Translations under genes and position numbers: made by a program
Notes under the pieces: model-generated
What the model saw: only the letters and a program-made list of their open reading frames with translations
Told to the model about the DNA's origin: nothing
Database searches by the model: none
NCBI RefSeq assembly: GCF_900112225.1
Contig: NZ_FOLD01000003.1
Span: 1 to 64,000 of the forward strand
DNA length: 64,000 bases
Origin: Massilia yuzhufengensis
GTDB taxonomy: Bacteria > Pseudomonadota > Gammaproteobacteria > Burkholderiales > Burkholderiaceae_D
Reading direction: 5' to 3'
In this document: piece by piece, positions 42,210 through 51,777 of the stretch
How the letters are laid out: the number at the start of each line of letters is the position of its first letter
Numbering within the stretch: the first letter of the stretch is position 1

Positions 42210-42902
42210 ATGCAAGCTGCCGTCAACCTGTGGCCGCTGCTCGGCGTCGCGGTCATCGTCGCGGGCTTCCTGCTGCGCGCCCACCCGGTGCTGGTGGTGG
42301 TGGCCGCCTGCGCCGTCACCGGCCTGGCCGCCGCGATGCCGCTCGAGGCCATCCTCGCGTCGCTCGGCGCCGCCTTCGTCAAGACCCGCAACCTGCCGCT
42401 GATCCTGCTGCTGCCGCTGGCCGCGATCGGCCTGCTGGAACGCGCCGGCCTGCGCGAGCGGGCCCAGGCCGCGATCGCGCGGGTAGCGTCGGCCACCGCC
42501 GGCCGCCTCCTGATCGTCTACTTGTTCCTGCGCGAGACCTCGGCCGCCGCCGGCCTGACCAGCCTGGGCGGCCATGCCTCGATGGTGCGCCCGCTGGTCG
42601 CGCCGATGGCCGAAGCGGCGGCCGAAACGCGCCATGGCAGCCTGCCCGACCACCTGCGCCATCGCATCCGCGCGATGTCGGCGGCCACCGACAACGTCGG
42701 CCTGTTCTTTGGCGAAGACATCTTCGTCGCCTTCGGCGCCATCGTCCTGATGCAGACCATCCTGCAGGCCGAAGGCATCGCGGTCGACCCGCTGCACATG
42801 GCGCTGTGGGGCATCCCGACCGCCATCTGCGCCTTCATCATCCACGCGTGGAATTTGCGCCGGCTCGACGCGTATATCGTCCGCACGATGGTGAAACCGT
42901 GA
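42210..42902 (+). CDS. DUF969 membrane protein, putative 5-oxoproline transporter subunit
   Basis: This 230-residue hydrophobic protein has segments such as NLWPLLGVAVIVAGFLL, HPVLVVVAACAVTGLAA and LPLILLLPLAAIGLLERAG, then the conserved LRETSAAAGLTSLGGHASM and SAATDNVGLFFGEDIFVAFG. DUF969 and DUF979 proteins occur together and beside pyroglutamyl-peptidase or 5-oxoprolinase genes, and have been proposed as a two-part 5-oxoproline transporter. Here the order DUF969-DUF979-pcp fits that idea exactly. The stop overlaps the GTG start of DUF979 (GTGA). Confidence 0.88.
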   Translation: MQAAVNLWPLLGVAVIVAGFLLRAHPVLVVVAACAVTGLAAAMPLEAILASLGAAFVKTRNLPLILLLPLAAIGLLERAGLRERAQAAIARVASATAGRLLIVYLFLRETSAAAGLTSLGGHASMVRPLVAPMAEAAAETRHGSLPDHLRHRIRAMSAATDNVGLFFGEDIFVAFGAIVLMQTILQAEGIAVDPLHMALWGIPTAICAFIIHAWNLRRLDAYIVRTMVKP

Positions 42903-43852
42903 TCACGCTGGAATTCTTCTATGTGCTGGTGGGCCTGCTGTTCGTGGCCGTGGCCGTAATGAACCTGCTTGACCGCAGCAACCCGCGCCGCTATACCACG
43001 GCGCTGTTCTGGGGCCTGTACGCGCTGCTCTACCTGGCGGGCGAACGCCTGCCGCCGGCCCTGGTCGGCGCGCTGATGATCCTGATGGCGCTGGTTGCCG
43101 GCTTCAAGGGCGTCACCGCCGGCAAGGCGGCGCTGCTTCCCGAAGCGCAGCGCCGCGCCAGCAGCGAGCGGCTCGGCAACCGGCTGTTCATCCCGGCGCT
43201 GATCCTGCCGCTCGTGACGATGCTCGGCGCCACTTTGTTCAAGGACGTGCAGGTGGGCGGCATGCTGCTGCTCGACCCCAAGCACCTGACCCTGGTGAGT
43301 CTCGGCTGCGCCGCGCTGATCGCCCTGGCGGCGGCCTGCTGGCTGACGCGCGCCACGCCGCTGCAGGGCGTGCGCGAGGCGCGCCGGCTGGTCGACGCGA
43401 TGAGCTGGGCGGTGGTGCTGCCGCACATGCTGGCGGTGCTCGGCCTGCTGTTCACCGAGGCCGGCGTGGGCAAGGCGGTGGCGCATGTGACGACCTCGTA
43501 CATCAATATGGATTCGCGTTTCGTCGCGGTGGCGGTGTTCTGCATCGGCATGGCGCTGTTTACCATCGTGATGGGCAACGGCTTCGCCGCCTTTCCCGTG
43601 ATGGCGGGCGGGGTCGGCATTCCGGTGCTGGTGGGCGTGTACGGCGCCAATCCGGCCGTGATGGCGGCGATCGGCATGTTCAGCGCCTATTGCGGCACCC
43701 TGATGACGCCGATGGCGGCCAACTTCAACATCGTGCCGGCCGCGCTGCTCGACCTGCCGGACAAGAACGCCGTGATCCGCGCCCAGATCCCGACCGCGCT
43801 GCCGCTGCTGGTGGCGAATATCTTCCTGCTGTATTTCCTGATGAACCGATGA
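42899..43852 (+). CDS. DUF979 membrane protein, putative 5-oxoproline transporter subunit
   Basis: This 317-residue protein starts at GTG overlapping the DUF969 stop. It has about nine membrane segments ([60 protein letters not shown]) and the conserved [20 protein letters not shown] and [20 protein letters not shown]. The ATG of pcp overlaps its stop codon, so the transporter pair and the peptidase are translationally coupled. The role in 5-oxoproline (pyroglutamate) movement is taken from the proposed family function; direction of transport is not known. Confidence 0.88.
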   Translation: MITLEFFYVLVGLLFVAVAVMNLLDRSNPRRYTTALFWGLYALLYLAGERLPPALVGALMILMALVAGFKGVTAGKAALLPEAQRRASSERLGNRLFIPALILPLVTMLGATLFKDVQVGGMLLLDPKHLTLVSLGCAALIALAAACWLTRATPLQGVREARRLVDAMSWAVVLPHMLAVLGLLFTEAGVGKAVAHVTTSYINMDSRFVAVAVFCIGMALFTIVMGNGFAAFPVMAGGVGIPVLVGVYGANPAVMAAIGMFSAYCGTLMTPMAANFNIVPAALLDLPDKNAVIRAQIPTALPLLVANIFLLYFLMNR

Positions 43853-44496
43853 CCAAGACTGTCCTGCTTACCGGCTTCGAACCATTCAACCAGGCCAGCA
43901 TCAACCCGGCCTGGGAAGCGGTGCGCGCGCTGGAAGGCTGGTGCGGGCCCGGCTTCCGGGTCGAGGTGCGCCAGCTTCCCTGCGTGTTCGACCAGGCCAA
44001 CGCCGACCTGGCCGCGATGCTCGACGCGCTGTACCCGGACATCGTCATCGCCGTCGGCCAGGCCGGCGGGCGGGCCGAGATCTCGGTGGAGCGGGTGGCG
44101 ATCAATGTGGACGACGCGTCCATCCTCGACAATGCGGGCCGGCAGCCGGTGGACCGGCCGATCGATCCAAACGGGCCGGCGGCCTATTTCAGCACGCTGC
44201 CGATCAAGGCCATGGTGGCGGCGATGCGGGAACGGGGATTGACAGCGGGGGTATCGCAGAGCGCGGGCACCTTCGTGTGCAACCATGTGTTCTATGGGGT
44301 GATGCACGCCACGGCAGGCAAGCCGGTGAAGGCCGGCTTCATCCACGTGCCTTATCTGCCGGAGCAGGCTGCGGGTCTGCCGGACAATCCGCCGTCGATG
44401 GCGCTGGAGGACATCGTCGCGGGGCTCCGGATCGCCGTGGAGACGGCGGTGACGGTCGAACGCGACGTGGCGCACGTCGGCGGGGCAACCCACTGA
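43849..44496 (+). CDS. pcp: Pyroglutamyl-peptidase I
   Basis: Pcp removes N-terminal pyroglutamate from peptides in the cytoplasm. The 215-residue cysteine peptidase has [20 protein letters not shown] at the start, the Glu motif [18 protein letters not shown] near residue 80, the catalytic Cys in [16 protein letters not shown] near 143 and the His in [11 protein letters not shown] near 165. All three catalytic residues are present. The ATG overlaps the DUF979 stop (ATGA). Free 5-oxoproline released here would be the expected substrate of the co-encoded DUF969/DUF979 pair; 5-oxoprolinase genes are not in the window. Confidence 0.96.
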   Translation: MTKTVLLTGFEPFNQASINPAWEAVRALEGWCGPGFRVEVRQLPCVFDQANADLAAMLDALYPDIVIAVGQAGGRAEISVERVAINVDDASILDNAGRQPVDRPIDPNGPAAYFSTLPIKAMVAAMRERGLTAGVSQSAGTFVCNHVFYGVMHATAGKPVKAGFIHVPYLPEQAAGLPDNPPSMALEDIVAGLRIAVETAVTVERDVAHVGGATH

Positions 44497-44523
44497 AGGA
44501 TGCCCGCCAAGGTGCGCCACATG

Positions 44524-44541
44524 CCGGGGCCGAGGCCCCGG
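44524..44541. terminator. GC-rich hairpin between convergent genes
   Basis: CCGGGGCC and GGCCCCGG flank a two-base centre between the convergent pcp and lipoprotein genes. No T-run follows, so it may act as a weak bidirectional terminator only. Confidence 0.35.
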
Positions 44542-44563
44542 GTCAAGCTTCAAGGCTCAGGAA

Positions 44564-44980
44564 TTAACGCTTTTCCTGCAGCTTCTCGCCAGCGCGTTCC
44601 AGCGCGGCGCCGGTCTTGTCGCCCACTTTGTCCGATGCGGCGCGGACTTCGGCAGCGGCTTCCTTGGTTTCCTGCTTCACTTCGGCGCCGGCTTCGCGCA
44701 TGTTCTGGCCAGCGCGGTCAGCGGCGTTCTCGATGTTCTGGCCGGCGCGGTCAGCTGCGGCGTCCACGTTGGCGGCAGCGTTCTCAGTCGCGTTCTCGAC
44801 GCGCTGGGCGGCTTCCCTGGTTTCCTGGGCAGCGTTGGCAGCAGCGTTGTCGACTGCGGCGCCGGCTTCCTGGGCAGGGCCCATGTTCGGGTTGTCGTCG
44901 GCCTTCTTGCAGCCTGTGGCCATCATGGCAACGGCAAGCATCAGGGCGGAAATGGTAGCGGTAGTGGTCGTGGTTTTCAT
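44564..44980 (-). CDS. Lipoprotein with amphipathic Ala-rich repeats
   Basis: This 138-residue protein has a lipoprotein signal ending MATGC (Cys at about residue 24). The mature part is a long helix of roughly 11-residue repeats (AADRAGQNIENAADRAGQNM; EVKQETKEAAAEVRAASDKV), rich in Ala, Glu, Asn and Lys. Such repeats are typical of apolipoprotein- or LEA-like stress proteins and of small envelope lipoproteins. No Lpp-type C-terminal Lys for peptidoglycan linkage is obvious, although the protein ends QEKR. Outer-membrane sorting is plausible because residue +2 is Lys, not Asp. Confidence 0.75.
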   Translation of the reverse strand: MKTTTTTATISALMLAVAMMATGCKKADDNPNMGPAQEAGAAVDNAAANAAQETREAAQRVENATENAAANVDAAADRAGQNIENAADRAGQNMREAGAEVKQETKEAAAEVRAASDKVGDKTGAALERAGEKLQEKR

Positions 44981-45183
44981 GGTGTGCTCCTTGTAAGAGG
45001 GATTAAGTTATTCATCTTTTGACAAGAGTTTGCACCAGCTTGCGCTCGAGAACGGTGCGCGAGATAACGCAGAATAAAGAAAAACCTCATCTTTCAAGAA
45101 AATGAATCAAAACCCGGTTGCCGATCAGTTTTGTGAAAGGACCGGCCTTGGAGCGCGCCGCGTGGCGGTGTTAGGATGAAGAA

Positions 45184-45393
45184 ATGGACCGAAGAACTGA
45201 TTACAAGACCGCACTGCTCATCGATTCCGCGATCCACGAGGCGGCCAGCGAGGGCCGTCCGCGCGCGGCGACCGAGCTGGCCAGGATGGGCGTACCGCTG
45301 GAAACGACCATGCGGGTGCTGACCCGCCCGGTGGAGCGGCGCCACCAGATCGCCTCGCTCAGCACCGTGGCGGTGGAACTCAAGCGGCAGTAA
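45184..45393 (+). CDS. Small hypothetical protein, 69 aa
   Basis: The 69-residue protein (MDRRTDYKTALLIDSAIHEA...) is polar and probably helical, with no signal or known motif. Codon use resembles that of the surrounding core genes, which supports a real gene. Ten bases after its stop begins the GTAG-type repeat pair at 45403. It is divergent from the lipoprotein gene. Function unknown. Confidence 0.55.
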   Translation: MDRRTDYKTALLIDSAIHEAASEGRPRAATELARMGVPLETTMRVLTRPVERRHQIASLSTVAVELKRQ

Positions 45394-45402
45394 GGTGCAA
45401 CT

Positions 45403-45503
45403 GTAGGGTGGTCGGCTCTGCCGACCGCGCGTTCAACCATTGCCCGCACTGCCACAGTGCCACCGGGAGTTGGCCGCGCGGTCGGCGTAGCCGACCACCC
45501 TAC
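45403..45503. repeat. GTAG-type REP pair; right foot is the lysR stop codon
   Basis: A 101-base inverted pair: GTAGGGTGGTCGGCTCTGCC at the left and its counterpart ending GCCGACCACCCTAC at the right, each half a hairpin, with a spacer of ordinary sequence. It is the same length as the copy inside xdhC. On the minus strand the right foot supplies TAG (45502-45500), the stop codon of the LysR gene. Confidence 0.88.
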
Positions 45504-46405
45504 GACGTCTCGCCCGGGAACAGGATCTTCAGGAAGGCCCGCACCACCGGCGCATCGTCCTGCGCCAGGTAACTGATATACAGGTTGGCCGACGGCGGAT
45601 TGCTGCGCACCGGCAGGAAGCGCACGCCCGGCCAGCCGATGCGGCTGGTGGTCTCGGGCAGCAGCGCCACCCCCAGGCCCGCGCCCACCATCGCCAGCAG
45701 GGTTTGCGGCTCGTTGGCTTCCTGCGCGATCATCGGTTCGAAACCGGCATTCACGCAGCACTGGATCAGGTAGCGCGGCTCGGCCGACTGGTCCAGGTGC
45801 AGGGTGAGCATCGGCTCGTTGGCGATGTCGCGCAGCTCGATCGCGTCCTGCTGCGCCAGCGGGTGCCTGGCGTTGATGGCCACCACCACGTCCTCGCGGA
45901 AGCACAGGTCCTGGCGCAGGTTGGCCTGTTTCAGCACGTCCGGCTCGATGCGCGGCTCGCGCCAGAAGCCGACGTCGATCTGCTTGGCGCGCAGCGCTTC
46001 CCACTGGTCGTTCGGGCCCATCTCGTGGATGGTCCAGGTCACCTGCGGGTACTGGCTCTGGAACTGTTCGAGCAGGCCGGGGATCGGGCCCCACATGGCG
46101 GAACCCACGATGCCCACCCGCAGCCGGCCCACTTCGCCGCGGTCGATCTGGCGGATGGTGTCGATCGTCATGCGCATCTTGCCCAGCAGTTCGGCCGCTT
46201 CCAGCATCAGCGCCTTGCCCGCCACCGTCAGCTCGAAACTGCGCGTGGTGCGGGTGAACAGGCGCACCCCGAGTTCGCTCTCGAGCTTCATGATCTGCTG
46301 CGACAGCGGCGGCTGCGAGATGTGCAGGCGCTCGGCCGCGCGCGAGAAGCTTTTCTCTTCGGCCACCGCGAGGAAGTAGCGCAGCTGTTTCAGGTCGATC
46401 GACAT
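45500..46405 (-). CDS. LysR-family regulator in the psuKG operon
   Basis: This 301-residue LysR regulator has the N-terminal helix-turn-helix (DLKQLRYFLAVAEEKSFSRA, then AERLHISQPPLSQQIMKLES) and a periplasmic-binding-like effector domain from about residue 90. The ATG at 46405 is used because it gives the standard MSIDLKQLR start. It begins 13 bases after the psuG stop codon on the same strand, so it is probably the third gene of psuK-psuG-lysR. Effector-domain homologues in the CatR/BenM-type group use aromatic inducers, but the effector here is not known. Its TAG stop is shared with the REP element at 45403-45503. Confidence 0.92.
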   Translation of the reverse strand: MSIDLKQLRYFLAVAEEKSFSRAAERLHISQPPLSQQIMKLESELGVRLFTRTTRSFELTVAGKALMLEAAELLGKMRMTIDTIRQIDRGEVGRLRVGIVGSAMWGPIPGLLEQFQSQYPQVTWTIHEMGPNDQWEALRAKQIDVGFWREPRIEPDVLKQANLRQDLCFREDVVVAINARHPLAQQDAIELRDIANEPMLTLHLDQSAEPRYLIQCCVNAGFEPMIAQEANEPQTLLAMVGAGLGVALLPETTSRIGWPGVRFLPVRSNPPSANLYISYLAQDDAPVVRAFLKILFPGETS

Positions 46406-46418
46406 GGCGCGCCTGCCG

Positions 46419-47339
<921 letters not shown>

Positions 47340-47341
47340 GC

Positions 47342-48478
47342 TTAGTCCAATACGGGTTCGTTGAGTTGGTGCGCCGGGCCGTCGAAGTGCCCTGGTTCGA
47401 GCCGGGGACAGACGGTCTGCGCGCATTCGATGGTCATGGCCGACAGCTGCAGGCCGCGGCGGCAGGCCAGCGCCAGGTCGGCCTCGCCGCTGTGCAGCGA
47501 CCAGCAGACGGCAGCGGCAAAGGCGTCGCCGGCGCCGGTGACGTCCACCACGGCGACCGGCGGCGCATCGAGGCGCATCATGCCGGCGCTGGAGGTATAC
47601 AGGACGCCGCGCGCGCCGCGCGTGACCACGACATCCTGCGCGCCCTGGCGCTGCACGTCGGCGCAGGCGGCGTCGATCGCGGCGTCGCTGTCGAGCACGT
47701 GGCCCACGCGCGTCGCCAGTTCGCCTTCGTTCAGGATCAACAGGCGCAGGCCGTCCAGCCTGGCGGGCAGGCGCGCCATCTTCGGTTCCGACACGGCCAC
47801 CAGCACCAGCGCCACGCCGTCGCGGGCGGCATCGTCCAGCAGCGCGGCGATGGTGTCGAGCGGCAGGTTCATGTCGGCCACCACCAGGGTGGCGCTGGCG
47901 CGCTGCTGCTGGCGGGTGGCGAGGAAGTCCGGCGTCAGGCGGTCGTTGAGCGCCATGTCGGCCAGCGCCACCGCCATTTCGCCATCCTGGTCGAGGATGG
48001 CGGTATAGGTGCCGCTGCTCACGCCATCCAGGCGCAGCGCGCCGCGGGTGTCGATGCCGGCGTCGTCGGCGTGGGCCAGCAGGGCGCGGCCCGAGGCGTC
48101 GTTGCCCACCGCCGTGATCAATGCCACCGGCGCCCCGAGCCGGGCCAGGTTCTCGGCGATGTTGCGGGCCACGCCGCCGAAGGATTCATCCTGGGTGGCC
48201 GGGTTGGAGGTGCCGAGCGTGAGCTTGCCCAGCGTGCGCAGCTTGCGGTCGAGGTTGGAGGCGCCGATGCACAGGATCGGGCGCTGGTCCGGCAGCACGT
48301 AGGCGCGCCCCAGGATGCGGCGCTCGCGCACCAGGGTGGCGATGTAGTTGGCCACGGCCGAGCGCGACAGGCCCAGCTGGGTCGCGAGGTCCTGCTGCGC
48401 GATGAAGGGATTCGCGCGGATCAGCTCGTATAACTGTTCTTTTTTAGGCAGTTCGGTCACGTCGGGGCTCATCCGCAT
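47342..48478 (-). CDS. psuK: Pseudouridine kinase with N-terminal winged helix
   Basis: PsuK phosphorylates pseudouridine for PsuG. The 378-residue protein begins with a winged-helix DNA-binding domain (residues 10-60: [20 protein letters not shown], then [20 protein letters not shown]). It continues as a PfkB/ribokinase-type kinase with [16 protein letters not shown] near residue 100 and the anion-hole motif [17 protein letters not shown] near 315. The HTH makes it a candidate autoregulator. A 14-base palindrome TAAACATATGTTTA ends directly at its ATG. A second ATG two codons later (48472) is an equally possible start, since neither has a good ribosome site. Confidence 0.93.
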   Translation of the reverse strand: MRMSPDVTELPKKEQLYELIRANPFIAQQDLATQLGLSRSAVANYIATLVRERRILGRAYVLPDQRPILCIGASNLDRKLRTLGKLTLGTSNPATQDESFGGVARNIAENLARLGAPVALITAVGNDASGRALLAHADDAGIDTRGALRLDGVSSGTYTAILDQDGEMAVALADMALNDRLTPDFLATRQQQRASATLVVADMNLPLDTIAALLDDAARDGVALVLVAVSEPKMARLPARLDGLRLLILNEGELATRVGHVLDSDAAIDAACADVQRQGAQDVVVTRGARGVLYTSSAGMMRLDAPPVAVVDVTGAGDAFAAAVCWSLHSGEADLALACRRGLQLSAMTIECAQTVCPRLEPGHFDGPAHQLNEPVLD

Positions 48479-48492
48479 TAAACATATGTTTA
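48479..48492. promoter_or_regulatory. Palindromic operator candidate at psuK start
   Basis: TAAACATATGTTTA is a perfect 14-base palindrome directly upstream of the psuK ATG. GACA/TGTC half-sites follow near 48502-48511. It sits between the divergent psu and deo operons and could bind the winged-helix part of PsuK or the LysR protein. Confidence 0.45.
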
Positions 48493-48640
48493 GTAATACT
48501 AGACAAATGTCATAAAATAGTCAAAGGTTTGGGGCATTGTGTCTCCTCACATCGACAATACACCGGATGATTTATTTTTTAAACCAATAAATCGGCAAGA
48601 AAAACGGTATTTGCCATACATATTGGCTGTCGTGCATAGT

Positions 48641-48688
48641 TATAATATTCCGGCTGATATGTGCCCCTTGCTTACTGTTCAGTAGCAA
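48641..48688 (+). promoter_or_regulatory. Promoter and imperfect palindrome before xapA
   Basis: TATAAT at 48641-48646 is a good -10 hexamer; a well-spaced -35 was not identified. An imperfect palindrome (48668-48688) has TTGC...TACTG and CAGTA-GCAA arms around TT, with one extra T in the left arm. It lies downstream of the -10, where a repressor would block transcription of the xapA-deo operon. Confidence 0.4.
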
Positions 48689-48745
48689 TATTGATACCAG
48701 CCTCTCCATCACGCCTCCCGCATTCCGCACACGATAAGGACAACC

Positions 48746-49588
48746 ATGTTCAGCAATACTCCATTCGAAGCAGCAGACGTCATCAAGGCCCGCAAGCCGG
48801 GCTTCGCGCCGCGCGTCGCACTGATCCTGGGCTCCGGCCTGGGCGTGCTGGCCGAGCAGATGACCGACGCCGTGTCGATCAGCTACGCCGACTTGCCGGG
48901 TTTCCCGATCAGCACCGTGCACGGCCACGCGGGTGAGCTGGTGCTGGGCGAACTGGCCGGCGTGCCGGTCGTGTGCATGAAGGGCCGCGGCCACTTCTAT
49001 GAAGGCTACGGCGCCAGCGTGATGACTTCCGCCGTGCGCACCTTCAAATTGATCGGCTGCGAAATGCTGTTCGTGACCAATGCCGCCGGTTCGCTGCGTC
49101 CTGAAGTCGATGCAGGCAGCGTCGTGGTCCTGAACGACCACATCAACCTGCTGCCGGGCAGCCCGATGTCGGGCCCGAACGACGACCGCTTCGGCCCGCG
49201 CTTCTTCAGCATGGCCAATGCCTACGACGCCGAACTGCGCAGCATGATCAAGGAAACCGCAGCCGCCAAGGGCATCACCCTGAACGAAGGCGTGTACCTG
49301 GCCTGCCCGGGCCCGAACTTCGAGACGGCGGCGGAAATCCGCGCCTTCAAGACCCTCGGCGCCGACGTGGTCGGCATGTCGGTGGTGCCGGAAGTGATCG
49401 CCGCGCGCCACTGCGGCCTGAAGGTCGCCGGCGTCTCGGCGGTCACCAACCTGGCCGAAGGCCTGAGCCCGTTCCCGCTGTCGCACGAGCAGACCCTGAA
49501 GTACGCGGCCGTGGCCGCCAAGGACCTGGTCACCCTGATTCATTCCTTCATCGAGCGCCTGGGCGCGACCCCGCGCAGCGCGGCCTAA
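48746..49588 (+). CDS. xapA: Purine nucleoside phosphorylase, XapA type
   Basis: This 280-residue phosphorylase converts purine nucleosides and phosphate to base and (deoxy)ribose 1-phosphate. Long stretches resemble the E. coli xanthosine phosphorylase XapA: ALILGSGLGVLAEQMTDAVS, LPGFPISTVHGHAGELVLGE, VVCMKGRGHFYEGYG, TNAAGSLRPEVDAGSVV, YPGPNFETAAEI-like CPGPNFETAAEI and VVGMSVVPEVIAARHCGLKV. It is of the trimeric PNP class, not the hexameric DeoD class, so xanthosine as well as inosine and guanosine are likely substrates. It leads the rightward operon; deoB follows after 25 bases. Confidence 0.95.
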   Translation: MFSNTPFEAADVIKARKPGFAPRVALILGSGLGVLAEQMTDAVSISYADLPGFPISTVHGHAGELVLGELAGVPVVCMKGRGHFYEGYGASVMTSAVRTFKLIGCEMLFVTNAAGSLRPEVDAGSVVVLNDHINLLPGSPMSGPNDDRFGPRFFSMANAYDAELRSMIKETAAAKGITLNEGVYLACPGPNFETAAEIRAFKTLGADVVGMSVVPEVIAARHCGLKVAGVSAVTNLAEGLSPFPLSHEQTLKYAAVAAKDLVTLIHSFIERLGATPRSAA

Positions 49589-49613
49589 CTTCTTTTGAAA
49601 AGCGAGCGATAAC

Positions 49614-50807
49614 ATGTCACGCGCATTCATCCTCCTGCTCGACTCGTTCGGCCTGGGCGCACTGCCCGACGCCGACAAATATGGCGACACCGGCGCCAAC
49701 ACCTTCGGCCACATCGCCAAGTGGGCGGCCAACGAGGGCAAGCCGATGTCCTTGCCCAACCTCGAGCGCCTCGGCCTGGCCGCCGCGGCCCACAAGGCCA
49801 GCGGCGAATGGGCCGCGGGTTTCAGCCAGCGCGACGGTTTCACGGGGGCCTGGGGCGCCGCGCGCGAACAGTCGACCGGCAAGGACACCCAGAGCGGCCA
49901 CTGGGAAATCGCCGGCGTGCCGGTGCTGTTCGACTGGGGTTATTTTCCGAAGACGGTGCCGTCCTTCCCGCAGGAGCTGACCGACAAGCTGCAGGAGCTG
50001 ACTGGCGTGCCGGGCTGGCTCGGCAACTGCCACGCTTCTGGCACCACCATCATCGACGAGCTGGGCGACGAGCATGTCGCGACCGGCAAGCCGATCCTGT
50101 ATACCTCGGCCGACTCGGTGCTGCAGATCGCTGCGCACGAAGAGCACTTCGGCCTGGAGCGCCTGTATGAAGTCTGCGAAGCGGCCTACGAGCTGGTCAA
50201 GCCCTACAACATCGGCCGCGTGATCGCGCGTCCCTTCCTGGGCGAAAACGGCAAGTACAAGCGCACCAGCAACCGCCACGACTACGCCGTGCCGCCGACC
50301 GCGCCGACCCTGCTCGACCACGTCAAGGACGCGGGCGGCGAAGTCATCGCGCTGGGCAAAATCAGCGACATCTTCGCCGCGCAGGGCGTGACCAAACTGG
50401 TGAAGGGCGTCGACAACATGGCGTTGTTCGACCGCCTGCTGGAAGAAACCGAGACCGCGCCGGAAAAATCGCTCACGTTCGTGAACTTCGTCGACTTCGA
50501 CATGCACTTCGGCCACCGCCGCGACGTCGCCGGTTACGCGAACGCGCTGCACGAACTGGATGCGCGCATGCCGGAATTCCTGGCCAAGCTGAAGGAAGGC
50601 GACCTGTGCGTGATCACCGCCGACCATGGCTGCGACCCCACCGCGCCGGGCTCGGACCACACCCGCGAACACATCCCGATGATCTTCTTCGGCCCGAACG
50701 TCGCCGCGCAGGAACTGCCGACTGCCGACACTTTCTCGAGCATCGGCGCCACCCTTGCCAAGCACCTTGGCGTCAAACCACTTTCGAACGGAACCGCACT
50801 GCTATGA
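49614..50807 (+). CDS. deoB: Phosphopentomutase
   Basis: DeoB moves the phosphate of (deoxy)ribose 1-phosphate to C5, linking the phosphorylases to DeoC. The 397-residue protein has the alkaline-phosphatase-superfamily pattern: ILLLDSFGLGALPDADKYGD with metal-binding Asp, DTGANTFGHIA with the Thr that carries phosphate, SGHWEIAGVP, and late metal ligands in DFDMHFGHRRD and TADHGCDPTAPGSDHTREH. The ATG of deoC overlaps its stop codon (ATGA), so both are translated together. Confidence 0.97.
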   Translation: MSRAFILLLDSFGLGALPDADKYGDTGANTFGHIAKWAANEGKPMSLPNLERLGLAAAAHKASGEWAAGFSQRDGFTGAWGAAREQSTGKDTQSGHWEIAGVPVLFDWGYFPKTVPSFPQELTDKLQELTGVPGWLGNCHASGTTIIDELGDEHVATGKPILYTSADSVLQIAAHEEHFGLERLYEVCEAAYELVKPYNIGRVIARPFLGENGKYKRTSNRHDYAVPPTAPTLLDHVKDAGGEVIALGKISDIFAAQGVTKLVKGVDNMALFDRLLEETETAPEKSLTFVNFVDFDMHFGHRRDVAGYANALHELDARMPEFLAKLKEGDLCVITADHGCDPTAPGSDHTREHIPMIFFGPNVAAQELPTADTFSSIGATLAKHLGVKPLSNGTALL

Positions 50808-51760
50808 CCCAGCCACTGGACTTCAAACGTAATACCGCCGTAGGCCTCGACCTTGGCTGGGTCAACAGCATCAAGGTCAACCGCAATGCGGCCGACCGCC
50901 GCGCCGCCAGCCTGGCCAACCGCCGCACCGTGAAGAAGGAATACCAGGCCGCCTGGCTGATCCGCGCGGTGGAATGCATGGACCTGACCACCCTGGGCGG
51001 CGACGACACCCCGGGCCGCGTCGAGCGCCTGTGCATGAAGGCGATGCGTCCGCTGCGCACCGACCTGATGCAGGCCCTCGGCCTGGAGACGCTCACCACC
51101 GGCGCCGTCTGCGTGTACCACGAAATGATCCAGCCAGCCGTGAAAGTGCTGCAGGGCCGCCTGCCCATCGCCGCGGTGTCCACCGCCTTCCCGGCCGGCC
51201 TGTCGAGCATGGAAACCAAGCTGCGCGAGATCGAACTGAGCGTGGCCGCCGGCGCCACCGAGATCGACATCGTCATCACCCGTCAGCACGTCCTGACCGG
51301 TAACTGGCAGGCGCTGTACGACGAGATGCTGGCCTACCGCCAGGCCTGCGGCGACGCCCACGTGAAGGCGATCCTCGCCACCGGCGACATCGTCACGCTG
51401 GACAACGTGGCCAAGGCCTCCTGGGTCTGCATGATGGCCGGCGCCGATTTCATCAAGACCTCGACCGGCAAGGAAGGCGTGAACGCCACCATCCCCGTGT
51501 CGCTGGTGATGACCCGCGCGATCCGCGAATACTACGAGCAGACCGGCTTCCAGGTCGGCTACAAGCCCGCCGGTGGCGTATCCACCGCCAAGAGCGCACT
51601 GCAATACCTGACCGTGATGAAGGAAGAACTGGGCAACGACTGGCTGCAGCCGCACCTGTTCCGCATCGGCGCGTCGAGCCTGATGACCGACATCGAGCGC
51701 CAGCTCGAGCACTACGTCACCGGCAACTACTCGGCCGCCCATCGCCACGCGCAACCTTAA
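50804..51760 (+). CDS. deoC: Deoxyribose-phosphate aldolase (long, animal-like type)
   Basis: DeoC splits deoxyribose 5-phosphate to glyceraldehyde 3-phosphate and acetaldehyde. At 318 residues it is longer than E. coli DeoC (259) and resembles the animal DERA type, including KTSTGKEGVNATIPVSLVM with the Schiff-base Lys, GFQVGYKPAGGVSTAKSAL, KEELGNDWLQPHLFRIGASS and the tail DIERQLEHYVTGNYSAAH. An N-terminal extension of about 50 residues precedes the TIM barrel. It is coupled to deoB by an ATGA overlap and followed after 17 bases by the ALDH16-type gene, the likely acceptor of its acetaldehyde. Confidence 0.96.
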   Translation: MTQPLDFKRNTAVGLDLGWVNSIKVNRNAADRRAASLANRRTVKKEYQAAWLIRAVECMDLTTLGGDDTPGRVERLCMKAMRPLRTDLMQALGLETLTTGAVCVYHEMIQPAVKVLQGRLPIAAVSTAFPAGLSSMETKLREIELSVAAGATEIDIVITRQHVLTGNWQALYDEMLAYRQACGDAHVKAILATGDIVTLDNVAKASWVCMMAGADFIKTSTGKEGVNATIPVSLVMTRAIREYYEQTGFQVGYKPAGGVSTAKSALQYLTVMKEELGNDWLQPHLFRIGASSLMTDIERQLEHYVTGNYSAAHRHAQP

Positions 51761-51777
51761 ATACCAACGGATTCGTC

